NCBI RefSeq assembly: GCF_963677065.1
Contig: NZ_OY781872.1
Coordinates: forward strand, 2,661,419 to 2,725,418
From: an uncultured Methanoregula sp.
Lineage (GTDB): Archaea; Halobacteriota; Methanomicrobia; Methanomicrobiales; Methanospirillaceae
DNA: 64,000 nucleotides
Direction of reading: 5' to 3'
Shown here in pieces: positions 46,120-54,355 of this stretch (the first letter of the stretch is position 1; every line of letters begins with the position of its first letter). The notes under the pieces are model-generated. The model saw only the letters and a list, made by a program, of their open reading frames with translations, was not told the DNA's origin and searched no databases. Position numbers and translations under genes: made by a program.

Positions 46120-47084
46120 CACAAAAATGCTGCCACGGGAAGGGCAGGCAACGATCTTACTGATGAAAAAGAGCCGGACCGGAGCACAACCGGAAACGAG
46201 GCGGGAAACCCCTCCCCTGCTACCGTCCAAGAAAAACCGCCCGGAAGAGTACCTCCCATCCGGGCCCGTAAAATGCTCCGTTTCCCTGTTTTTCCGGAAC
46301 CAGAGGCAATAATTCGGAAAAATGGGGTAATAATTCACTGAATTCAGGCAATTTTACGTCGTAGGCCAGAGGTAACATTTAGCCACGTTCTGGAGGCGGA
46401 ACTCAACCGAAAACGGGATTCGGTGCGTTTCAGCGGGGGAAACGTGGCCGGCTTGCAGGGCACCCCTTCCGGGCGCATTTCTAAATTTACGTCGGAGAAT
46501 TGCCACGGGCCGGGGGTCTTTCTCCGTCGCATATACGGGTTCTCCGGCGTGAATGTAGCATCCGGACCCCCTGTCTCGTGAAATCTTCCAGGAGGTTTCG
46601 ATCAAACAGGGGGTCGGACGATCCGAATCCGGGCACGTATGAGGCTCCGTTCCGGAAAAGTGGTACAACAGTGCCCGTATCGGGCCCGGATTGGAATGGA
46701 GTGAAGGTGAGAAAAAGGGGTTCCCGGGAAGGTGTTTTACGGTGTAGAAGGGAGATTTTTCCGGATCATTTTTCCGAGCCGGGCCGGGGGATTTTACGGG
46801 AAAATTTCTGAAAGGTTTTGCCGGAAATTTTTGCAGCGGAATGTTTTGAAAATAATTTGGGGAGGAAAATAATTTTTAGGGGAGCTGCAGGACCGGAACA
46901 TTTTGGTGGGAATAATTTTTGAAAATGTTTGGAGAATTTTTTCCGGCCGTAAAATTTTCGGTGAAATAATTTGAACGTGGGAGTTGGTGAGCGTACTGAA
47001 CAATTGCTTTGGAAAATTATTTTTAAGAGCTAGAGGATGGACTGCAACTATTCCGGTTCCAGGTCCGGCCTTATACGTTCCCGG
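46120..47084. other. Long gene-free stretch B with inverted repeats and T/A-tracts
   Basis: About 965 bases hold no credible gene. The phrase TTTACGTCG occurs twice (46354-46362 and 46486-46494). A strong hairpin is at 46565-46615. AATCCGGGC at 46626-46634 faces GCCCGGATT at 46684-46692, the same arms as in stretch A. From 46740 the sequence turns to T/A-runs mixed with CCGGAA, as in stretch A. The two stretches look like related non-coding elements. Confidence 0.6.
46565..46615. ncRNA. Candidate structured RNA hairpin
   Basis: GACCCCCTGT (46565-46574) pairs perfectly with ACAGGGGGTC (46606-46615), a 10-bp GC-rich stem. The 31-base loop can form a smaller stem (GAAA with TTTC around TCC-A-GGA). 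Such a fold in a long gene-free stretch suggests an RNA or an element end. The strand cannot be chosen. Confidence 0.3.
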
Positions 47085-48074
47085 TCATTTATTCACAATT
47101 CCGACAAATTTTGAAATCTCACTCTCAGAGAGAACCGGTTTCCACCGGGAAATGAATCCGGGCAATTCCTTAGGGGAGACAACATCAATATCCCGGTCCA
47201 GCTTCAGGTCTGTTACCGGGGTGTTCCGCGAGACAACTACTTTGTGAATGTCCGGCCGTTCAAGAAAGGAATAATACTCAAGGGTATAGGTCCATAGCGC
47301 AAAACGTGAGCGGTTCACTTGCCAGTTCAGGTCGTCAGATTTGTTTTTGAGATCAGATGCTTTCCAGTTCTTTGTCTCAAGCAGGAAGATACCGGTGGGT
47401 CCGACCACGATATGATCGATCTGGCAGCTTTTGATGTATTCACCAGTCTTGTTCCAGAACAACGCCCTTGGGAAATTCAGCCGGACATCATTGATGACAC
47501 AGAAATTATCCGGCAGTTGTGAGAGGGCGCTGACAACCGCTTCCTCTCCGTACGCCCCGATGAGACACGATTCGTGCTCTTTGAGGAACTGATAAGAGTC
47601 ACTGAAATTATCGCGTTCCCGCTGTATCGCGATTTGTTTATTCCTGATATGATCGGCTTTCCGTATCCGGACGAAATTGAGTTCAGATGATATCCCGGCA
47701 AACGGGTTATGGATATCGCGCTCCCTCCGGGATTCTGCGACCCAGTAGTGGACCCTGCGACCGAACCGGGTATAAAAGTTCCCGGCGCCAGCGATTCTTC
47801 CGCGAAGTTCTTCGAGTTTTTTGTCGACAACGATTGTCTGGCGGGCAATATTTTCCTGTAATTGCAGGTCAAGCCGGGTCTCATCATTACTGAGGCGACC
47901 GATCATCTCCTCATACTCCCGGCCTATCATGGCGTCCGTTTCTGCAAGGATCTTTTCGTAATGATCGTAAAAAAACCGGACCTCCCCATAGGTTGCGGGC
48001 TTTTTCCCCCGCAGGGGTTTCATTCCATTGATGAGGTCCCGGGTGCACCCGGCCTCCCTGTGAATACGGGCCAT
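47085..48074 (-). CDS. NERD-domain nuclease-like protein
   Basis: This 329-residue protein has an N-terminal coiled coil (about 1-150) and a C-terminal NERD domain, a nuclease-related fold. The domain shows GAYGEEAVVSALSQLP, FCVINDVRL, QIDHIVVGPTGIFLLETKNW, in which D and the E-x-K of ETK match the PD-(D/E)xK nuclease pattern. Substrate and cut specificity are unknown. It lies at the left edge of the accessory region and is preceded by a truncated relative. Confidence 0.85.
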   Translation of the reverse strand: MARIHREAGCTRDLINGMKPLRGKKPATYGEVRFFYDHYEKILAETDAMIGREYEEMIGRLSNDETRLDLQLQENIARQTIVVDKKLEELRGRIAGAGNFYTRFGRRVHYWVAESRRERDIHNPFAGISSELNFVRIRKADHIRNKQIAIQRERDNFSDSYQFLKEHESCLIGAYGEEAVVSALSQLPDNFCVINDVRLNFPRALFWNKTGEYIKSCQIDHIVVGPTGIFLLETKNWKASDLKNKSDDLNWQVNRSRFALWTYTLEYYSFLERPDIHKVVVSRNTPVTDLKLDRDIDVVSPKELPGFISRWKPVLSESEISKFVGIVNK

Positions 48075-48112
48075 GGTTTATTGTTCAGAATGGGTGTCCG
48101 GGAGCATAAGGT

Positions 48113-48472
48113 TCACTCATTCGTCAGGACCAGTCCCGGTGATTCGCTCCGGTGAGGGTGTTGGTTTCGCGAGAGAGGTTTGATTTTGAGATAATGCAGA
48201 GTGACATCGTTGATTATATGATATCTTTCCGGCAGCCATGCCAAAACGCTGATGACATGCCCTGATCCGGTTACTCCTTTCCCGCACGGCGGGGAGATCT
48301 TTTTGCCGGATTGGGCCAAGTTCCACACTCGGTGCAATCGGCCATGAGAGCGGATCATTTGCAAAGAAAATAAGGCTTCGGATTTTGAAAAGGAGATATA
48401 ATAACTTAGTTTTAGCAAATAACAAGAAATTGCCACCAACAAGCAGATAAAAATAAAAATGAAGATAAACAT
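48113..48472 (-). pseudogene. Truncated NERD-domain gene remnant
   Basis: The frame encodes a hydrophobic N-terminal helix and then a piece that aligns with the start of the NERD domain: GSGHVISVLAWLPE and YHIINDVTLHYLK against VVSALSQLP and FCVINDVRLNF of the neighbour. The frame ends before the catalytic D and E-x-K, so it cannot be an active nuclease. It looks like a decayed tandem copy. Its upstream part is AT-rich and merges with the DUF262 promoter region. Confidence 0.5.
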
Positions 48473-48503
48473 TAAAACTGATTAATCATTTCCGTGTGAT
48501 GCT

Positions 48504-49706
48504 ATGTCAACTTCAGATAACTCAAAAATCGAAGAATATGGAGAGGAAGATACTAAGGAACTTAAAATCGATCGTCAAGACATTTCTGAAGCGGTTACAT
48601 GGGGAACTGATTGGACAGTTGAAACAATTTTCAACCAATTAGAAAAAGGGAATATTTGGTTGAATCCAAAATTTCAGCGAAGAAATGCATGGAATGAGGT
48701 GAAAAAAAGTAAGTTGATCGAATCATTAATTTTGGGTTTACCCGTTCCTGAAATCATTTTTGCCGAAAGTAAAGAAAAAAAGGGAACCTATATTGTTATC
48801 GATGGAAAACAAAGACTATTATCCATTAGGTGTTTTCTTGCAAAACCCGATGATTTAATTTTTAAACCTTTCAAATTAGTCGGATTAGAAATTCTTACCG
48901 AATTAAATGGGAAAAATTATCAGGATATCGGTAATTATCCTCATTTTTCTCAATACAAATCTGAGTTAGATAATCAGGCAGTGAGAACGGTAATAATTAA
49001 AAATTGGGGAAAAGATAGCTTTTTGTTTTCAATTTTTTACCGATTAAATACTGGTAGCGAGCCGTTAGCTCCCCAAGAATTACGACAAGCGTTACATCCT
49101 GGAAGATTTGTTGAATATATTGACGATTTTGCTATCAAGAGCGCCGGAATTAAAAAAATGCTAAAAAATACTCAACCAGATTCGAGAATGCGGGATACGG
49201 AAATGGCAATACGGTATTTAGCATTTAAAAATTTATTCAAAGAATATGATGGAAAACTCAAGGATTTTCTCGATGACTGTTGCGAATTATTGAATGCTCG
49301 ATGGATGGATGAAGAAGACAATATTAAAAGTCAAACAAACGAATTAGAAGAAGCAATAAAATTTACATTTGAAATTTTTGGGCCGCAGGCATTCAGTAAA
49401 TATCAAAAATCGCGTTTTATTAATAAATTTAATAGGGCAGTTTTTGACATCATGGTGTTTTATTTTTCTGATCCAGAAGTCCGAAAGAAGGCATTACCAA
49501 AGAAAAAGAAAATTTGTGAAAAGTTTATAGAGTTATGTAAAAGCGATTCAGAATTCTTTGATTCTTTCGGTGCAGGTACGAAAACTCTAGATAAAACCGT
49601 TAAAAGATTTTCCTGTTGGGGGAACAACCTCTCAATAATTATCCAACTTCCGTTAAAGATACCATCTGAGGTGAATGGGAGAATTAATATTTCTTATACA
49701 AATTGA
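48504..49706 (+). CDS. DUF262 (ParB/GmrS-like) protein
   Basis: This 400-residue protein has a DUF262 domain at about residues 45-200: NPKFQRRNAWNEVKKSKLIE, LPVPEIIFAE, then the hallmark YIVIDGKQRLLSIRCF. DUF262 has a ParB-like fold; in GmrSD-type systems it hydrolyses nucleotides and helps cleave modified DNA. The C-terminal half (about 210-400) is helical and has no recognised nuclease motif, in particular no DUF1524 HNH. Codons are AT-rich, unlike the neighbours. The HEPN gene follows after eight bases. GTGATG precedes the ATG. Confidence 0.85.
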   Translation: MSTSDNSKIEEYGEEDTKELKIDRQDISEAVTWGTDWTVETIFNQLEKGNIWLNPKFQRRNAWNEVKKSKLIESLILGLPVPEIIFAESKEKKGTYIVIDGKQRLLSIRCFLAKPDDLIFKPFKLVGLEILTELNGKNYQDIGNYPHFSQYKSELDNQAVRTVIIKNWGKDSFLFSIFYRLNTGSEPLAPQELRQALHPGRFVEYIDDFAIKSAGIKKMLKNTQPDSRMRDTEMAIRYLAFKNLFKEYDGKLKDFLDDCCELLNARWMDEEDNIKSQTNELEEAIKFTFEIFGPQAFSKYQKSRFINKFNRAVFDIMVFYFSDPEVRKKALPKKKKICEKFIELCKSDSEFFDSFGAGTKTLDKTVKRFSCWGNNLSIIIQLPLKIPSEVNGRINISYTN

Positions 49707-49714
49707 GGTAATCA

Positions 49715-50329
49715 ATGCCTTCAAATTCAAAAAGATTTCAAGAATTAGAGAAAAGCATTAATTATCTAACTGGATTTTTACTACCTTCACAAAAACCATC
49801 CGCAGATTATTCGTTAGAAGAATTAATTCGAATGAGAAGTCATCGAATTTTAATTCATGCTGAGATAGAAAGTTATTTTGAAGATATTGCCGTCGACAAG
49901 ATCAGAACAGCAGCAGCGGAATATAAAATGACCAAAAAAACGGGTCCTGTATTAGCAGCGTTATTTGCCTGTTCTCAAAGACAGACTCCGGTAAAATTGC
50001 CCGATACTCACAATAAAAATCGAAATTTTTTTGAAAATAGATTGGATGAAGAATCAACAATTTTTCACAATATGGTTAAAAACAATCACGGTATTCATCA
50101 AAACAACATTTTACAATTATTATTATCTATTGGTGTTTGTGAAACAGAAATCGATCAAACACTGCTTATCGATTTAGATCAACTTGGTACGCAACGAGGA
50201 GAATTTGCACACACCTCAATTTCGAATAAAACCAAACAAAAATTTGATCCTTCAATTGAACGAAATCGAATTAAGTTATGGATTCCCGTAATTCAAAAAA
50301 TTGACCTTATAATAATGGGACTAAAGTAA
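49715..50329 (+). CDS. HEPN-domain protein (RiboL-PSP/MAE-like)
   Basis: This protein of 204 residues is all-helical. It opens with a HEPN-like helix (RSHRILIHAEIESYFEDIA, about 42-60) and has the RNase-type motif R-x4-H in LDQLGTQRGEFAHTS at about residues 155-170. Such HEPN proteins are often metal-independent RNases of defence or toxin systems and are found next to DUF262 genes. The eight-base gap to the DUF262 gene and the GAGGT site at 49703-49707 indicate one operon. The activity is an inference from the motif. Confidence 0.75.
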   Translation: MPSNSKRFQELEKSINYLTGFLLPSQKPSADYSLEELIRMRSHRILIHAEIESYFEDIAVDKIRTAAAEYKMTKKTGPVLAALFACSQRQTPVKLPDTHNKNRNFFENRLDEESTIFHNMVKNNHGIHQNNILQLLLSIGVCETEIDQTLLIDLDQLGTQRGEFAHTSISNKTKQKFDPSIERNRIKLWIPVIQKIDLIIMGLK

Positions 50330-50342
50330 ATGGGAACTTAAT

Positions 50343-50933
50343 TCATTCATTTTTCCATCGAATTAAATCGGGAACTAAATCAGAGAATTGTTTGAGGATT
50401 CCCTCGATTTTTGTGTTGGTTTTAAAGTTATATGCTGATGTTAAATAATCTGAGTCAATGTAAACTCCATCAAGATATTTTTCTGCCAGGGCTCTATCTT
50501 TCGTCGGTTCATCATGCGACCCCCATTCCGTTGATCTAACTGTTTCGTTTCCGTTTTTTTTCTTTCCGACGTCCGGCGTAACAAAAGCAACTTTAAGATT
50601 TGGCATCTGCTGTTTATACAAGAATGAATAAAATAATGTTAATGGGAATCTACCATGGTTACTTGTTGAGCAGTCAATCCAAGCGATAGGTTGTTTTGTC
50701 TCTAAATTTTGGGCCACTAGCGATATATCAAAATGTTTTCGTTTAGATTCCCGAATTGGGATTTTAAATTTTTTTTGTAAAGAGGGATCGGAAAATGTTT
50801 CTTTTCCATCAAGAATATAGATGTTATTCTTCATTAATTCCGTTTGTTTATTCAGGACGGATCTTACATGATGTTCAAAATCAGAACCACCAAAATTTAC
50901 CAGAGATTGCCTCAAAGAATCTTCTGAAGTCAT
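50343..50933 (-). CDS. Probable type II restriction endonuclease
   Basis: This 196-residue protein has no family I can name. It lies 96 bases downstream of a DNA methyltransferase on the same strand, the usual place of the cognate restriction enzyme, and has a suitable size. A possible PD-(D/E)xK-like core is seen in KHFDISLVA followed about 18 residues later by AWIDCSTSNHGR, with Asp-x-Ser in place of E-x-K, a deviation known from enzymes of the BamHI/BglII group. The role is inferred from context. Confidence 0.55.
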   Translation of the reverse strand: MTSEDSLRQSLVNFGGSDFEHHVRSVLNKQTELMKNNIYILDGKETFSDPSLQKKFKIPIRESKRKHFDISLVAQNLETKQPIAWIDCSTSNHGRFPLTLFYSFLYKQQMPNLKVAFVTPDVGKKKNGNETVRSTEWGSHDEPTKDRALAEKYLDGVYIDSDYLTSAYNFKTNTKIEGILKQFSDLVPDLIRWKNE

Positions 50934-51029
50934 CTAACCATCTACTTATCTGAAGTTAGACAACACGGGTTTATATAATTTGGCCCAATCACTATCGATA
51001 TAATCAATAAAAACAAGTGGAGAATAATC

Positions 51030-52073
51030 TTATTTATTTAAGCGAAACAAACCATTTTGCACCCGTATAAGTTTATTTGATTCGACAAGAGATCTAATGG
51101 TCCTATCAAAAAATAACATTCTTTTTTGAGGATAATTTTTTTTCAGCCATTCGTTCACTTTTTCGTATGTTAGATCTACAGTTGGATTATCTCGGAAATA
51201 TTGTAAAATAATTTCGGATTGAGTTAGTCGATTTTTTGCTTCGTTTGATAGGGTTTTTTGTTGTGGGAAAAATTGAGTAATTTCTGTCTGCCCCATTCCG
51301 CATTCGTTCTCTAATCGTTTGAGTGCTATTCGACAATATTGAGGATCAATATCTATCCCAATTCCTTTTCTATTATATTTATAACAAGCAACGAGTGTAG
51401 ATCCACTCCCTAAAAAAGGATCCAATACCGTATCCCCTTTGAAGCTAAATAATTTCATGCAACGTCGGGGTAATTCAATTGGGAATGGAGCAGGGTGTCC
51501 AATCCTCTTTTTACTTTCACCACTAAATGACCAGAATCCATTTGTCCATGTACTGAATTCTTCTTCTGACATATCTGATTCTTGAGAACCACTAGTTTTT
51601 TCCATAATTTTTTTGAAAAAAACAATGATCAATTCTACAGGAGCAATTACATATGGTGCAGAAGCACTCTTCCATGAACCCCATGCAGTCCTTCTAGAGA
51701 TATTCCCTTCATTCCAAATGATTGTAGTATAATAATTAAACCCGACTTCTTTTGCAATCTCTGTTAAATCAGCACCAACACTTTGCTGGCCCCCTTTGTT
51801 TTTATCGAGAGGAACATTTAGACAAAATTTACCGTCATTTTTAAGCCATTTATAACAATAGCTCATCCATTTTTTACTGAAATCTTTGTATTTTTCATAG
51901 CTTATCTGATCGTCATGCGAATTGTACTTGATGTCAACATTATAGGGGGGTGACGTGATGACAAGGTCGACAGAATTGGGCGGGATAATTTTTGTTTTAA
52001 AAACACTATCATTGATAATGAGTATCTTACTATTTTGAAAAAAGATCTTTTTTGAGATCAAAATTCCCCTCAA
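51030..52073 (-). CDS. Type II DNA methyltransferase, beta class (N4-cytosine type)
   Basis: This 347-residue enzyme modifies DNA with S-adenosylmethionine. The catalytic motif IV is TSPPYN (about residue 40), and the SAM-binding motif I, DPFLGSGSTLVA, is at about residue 217; this order defines the beta class. SPPY is typical of N4-cytosine methyltransferases, whereas N6-adenine enzymes mostly have D/NPPY. A winged-helix-like C-terminus (about 280-347) may bind DNA. The start appears to be a TTG at 52073 after AAAGGAT; no ATG is available before motif IV. The recognition sequence is unknown. Confidence 0.88.
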   Translation of the reverse strand: MRGILISKKIFFQNSKILIINDSVFKTKIIPPNSVDLVITSPPYNVDIKYNSHDDQISYEKYKDFSKKWMSYCYKWLKNDGKFCLNVPLDKNKGGQQSVGADLTEIAKEVGFNYYTTIIWNEGNISRRTAWGSWKSASAPYVIAPVELIIVFFKKIMEKTSGSQESDMSEEEFSTWTNGFWSFSGESKKRIGHPAPFPIELPRRCMKLFSFKGDTVLDPFLGSGSTLVACYKYNRKGIGIDIDPQYCRIALKRLENECGMGQTEITQFFPQQKTLSNEAKNRLTQSEIILQYFRDNPTVDLTYEKVNEWLKKNYPQKRMLFFDRTIRSLVESNKLIRVQNGLFRLNK

Positions 52074-52086
52074 TATCCTTTAGATA

Positions 52087-52256
52087 ATTGAAGTATTTTA
52101 GCCTTTTAGTTTGTTGTGAGGGTAATTTTTAGAGACTTCGCCACATTCACTTTTTTTAATTCAACATTATGAAAAGAGAGAGATTGAAGAAAATGAATCA
52201 TATTTGTTAACTAATGAAACCGAAAGAAAGAAACACGATCATAAAAATACTTCAAT
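52087..52256. promoter_or_regulatory. 13-bp perfect inverted repeat flanking the methyltransferase-TIR promoter region
   Basis: ATTGAAGTATTTT (52087-52099) and AAAATACTTCAAT (52244-52256) are perfect reverse complements, 144 bases apart. The left arm ends 14 bases before the methyltransferase start and the right arm ends six bases before the TIR ATG. They are placed symmetrically next to the two starts, so a regulator could bind both or the same mRNA-leader signal could act on both genes. Confidence 0.6.
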
Positions 52257-52262
52257 TCGGTT

Positions 52263-53012
52263 ATGTGGAACTTTGATTTTGCAATTTCTTATGCTGACGA
52301 AGAAAAAGGCATTGCAAATGACATCTATCGGTTATTAGTCAATAAAGGGGCAACGGTCTTTTTCTCAAATAATGAAAAAAGTTTTCTTCTTGGGAAAAAC
52401 CTAAAACTAAAATTTTCTTCGGTGTTTTCAACAGAAACAAAATTTGTGATTGTAATTGTCTCGAAATCGTATGGGAAAAAGTATTGGACAAAATTCGAAT
52501 TGAATACCGCTCTATTCGAATCGAAAAAACGACAATACGAGTTCATTTTACCAGTTCAAATTGATAACACGGTCCTCAACGGACTTAATGATGACATATG
52601 TTATATCGATTTTCGTAAAGAGGGATTGATTGAAACTATTGATTTACTGTATCAAAAACATGAAGAAATATCCGATCAGGATATGGAACCCACACCTGAA
52701 TATTGGGTACTATGTTTTGGTGTCGGATCGGATGAAATATTTCATTCTACCGACGTTTCGTATGCGAGAAGTTGTGACGCACTGCAAAAGGGCTTACTAG
52801 AACAAATTTCAAAAAACTATCCTGAAGCTGTGGCTGTTGAGGATGCGAGAGATGGTGAAACCTTTTCGATAAGAATAGGTATCAAATGGAATCCCGATGA
52901 AGAGGAATTAATGATCGGTGATATTGGATCGTGGGAATTGTTAGAGGTCGCTCCATTTGAAGAAATTTATCCCGATGATGATCCTCTGGATGTATTCCTT
53001 CAAAAAGAATAG
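52263..53012 (+). CDS. TIR-domain protein with uncharacterised C-terminal domain
   Basis: This 249-residue protein starts with a TIR domain (about 1-135): FDFAISYADEEKGIANDIYR, TVFFSNN, and SYGKKYWTKFELNTAL. The Glu at residue 79 is at the position of the catalytic Glu of NAD-cleaving TIR enzymes. The C-terminal 105 residues form an acidic domain (EYWVLCFGVGSDEIFH and later EEIYPDDDP) that I cannot assign and that may sense a trigger. TIR proteins of prokaryotes often kill infected cells by NAD loss. It is divergent from the methyltransferase. Confidence 0.82.
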   Translation: MWNFDFAISYADEEKGIANDIYRLLVNKGATVFFSNNEKSFLLGKNLKLKFSSVFSTETKFVIVIVSKSYGKKYWTKFELNTALFESKKRQYEFILPVQIDNTVLNGLNDDICYIDFRKEGLIETIDLLYQKHEEISDQDMEPTPEYWVLCFGVGSDEIFHSTDVSYARSCDALQKGLLEQISKNYPEAVAVEDARDGETFSIRIGIKWNPDEEELMIGDIGSWELLEVAPFEEIYPDDDPLDVFLQKE

Positions 53013-53421
53013 TCTACCACATACTCAAATATTTTTCCTCTTGGCGTCCTCCGGTCATTGGGCCAGGCCCGCCGTTTTGTAGTGAATTTCTCCACATACA
53101 AGGAGCATTTCTACCCGTAGGAATAACAGAGGATCTTCGGTTCCGGAATCTTGAGTTTTTGTAGTCCCAGGCCTTGATGGGCCGGACCTGATCCTTGTTT
53201 AGGCTGTATCAATCGTGGCAAGTCAGCCCTAGATTAGGACAAGGGCGACTAATCAGATCCCGGCGCTTACCCCCCCCAACACCAACCCACTCCATCCCCT
53301 TGTAAACCCCCGCTGCCAGCAGCAGATCCACCGCAACCCGAATAAGAACACCACCCTATTCGAAAACCGGCGTGAGCGAGTAAACCCACGAGACCCTCGA
53401 AAGGCCACACAAAACAAAATA
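53013..53421. other. Gene-free stretch at the right edge of the AT-rich island
   Basis: Here the base composition returns to that of the host chromosome. The first 240 bases contain a minus-strand piece that looks protein-like (YVEKFTTKRRAWPNDRRTPR, about 53025-53100), but stops break it. GGCCAGGCCCGCC and GGGCCGGACC phrases suggest more remnant sequence. I find no intact gene or direct repeat that would mark an integration site. Confidence 0.35.
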
Positions 53422-53614
53422 CTACGCAAAGCCGGTCGCGAAGAGTGAAACAACCAGATAGCACGCGACGATGCGTTTGATGCCGGTCTCCGGTCCCACG
53501 AACCCGGGAAACAGGAATGGCAGGAAGAAAGCCACAACAGGAGCGGCGGCAACAAGGGCGGGAGGTTACAACGACACTCCCCACGTTGGAGGTCATCTGC
53601 GAGTCTTTGCACAC
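53422..53614 (-). pseudogene. Decayed C-terminal part of a small membrane protein gene, copy 1
   Basis: On the minus strand a frame encodes ALVAAAPVVAFFLPFLFPG and, after FVGPETGIKRIVA, ends with CYLVVSLFATGFA and a stop at 53422. The upstream piece SNVGSVVVTS lies in another frame, so one base is in excess around 53566-53572. The N-terminus is lost. The text is clearly related to a second decayed copy at 55999-56315. The function of the original membrane protein is unknown. Confidence 0.45.
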
Positions 53615-53657
53615 CCTACCGAAAATCAGTCATAGAGCCCGTTCAAACATTTTTTCA

Positions 53658-54260
53658 ATGCGGGATCCTGCCTCACTCCCCCCGGGATTATACCATCATT
53701 GCCTGCCGGCAGCTGCTGCATACCCCATCACGATCAGGCCCGATCCCAACCGGTCAGATTCGTTTTTCCTGCCGGCTTATGAGTGGGTCAGGCAGATCGT
53801 CGGATTCTACCCCTTGTTCCTCGCGGTTGGAAATAATATCCGGATGACTGGATATCAGGACAACTGGAAAATCCGGGTCGGGGGAAATTTCGTGGATGGG
53901 AACTATCAGAAAAATTACCGGAAGAGTGGCGGGTTCCCCAACCTCGCGGTCTTCTCCTTCGATACGCTTGACGGGGTGTTCATGGATTATGATTCCTGGC
54001 ACATCGCTCTCAATGCGTATCCCAACGGACGTACGGTTACGGAAGCGGAAAAGAAGATGATCTTCAAGCCGTCATGGACAAAATACCGGTGGATTCGTGC
54101 CGCCCTGGAAAGAACACACCAGGTCCAGCTTGTTGCCCCGGAACTCCCGCTCAGGGAAGCCCGGGAAGTTTTCGTCAGGAACAACGCGACCCGGAAGATG
54201 ATGGAAGAGCGGGGATTTCACAACGTGCAAGTAAAACGGATCGAAGTCGACCAGTGGTAG
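53658..54260 (+). CDS. Hypothetical protein
   Basis: The frame is open from 53517, but the part before 53658 overlaps the decayed gene on the other strand, so the ATG at 53658 is the most likely start; it has no clear ribosome binding site. The 200-residue product has protein-like composition, with aromatic-rich stretches (EWVRQIVGFYPLFLAVG, DNWKIRVGGNFVDGNYQKNY) and a charged helical end. There is no signal peptide or membrane helix. I do not recognise a family. A regulatory or GNAT-like fold is possible, as REVFVRNNATRKMMEERGF near the end resembles the last part of acetyltransferases. Confidence 0.6.
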   Translation: MRDPASLPPGLYHHCLPAAAAYPITIRPDPNRSDSFFLPAYEWVRQIVGFYPLFLAVGNNIRMTGYQDNWKIRVGGNFVDGNYQKNYRKSGGFPNLAVFSFDTLDGVFMDYDSWHIALNAYPNGRTVTEAEKKMIFKPSWTKYRWIRAALERTHQVQLVAPELPLREAREVFVRNNATRKMMEERGFHNVQVKRIEVDQW

Positions 54261-54355
54261 TCTTCTCACCCGGAATTTTTCCCAATCATTAGAGAACAAT
54301 AACAAGAAAAAGGAAGAGTGCCCTAATTCAAATATAACATCCGAACTCTCCGGTC

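Noticed and set aside
48400..53020. Integrase-type island with attachment sites
   Set aside because: I find no integrase gene, no tRNA at the edges and no flanking direct repeat, so the mode of entry stays open.
53253..53612. 119-codon minus-strand frame
   Set aside because: It is the wrong frame of the decayed membrane protein gene; the related text is in another frame.
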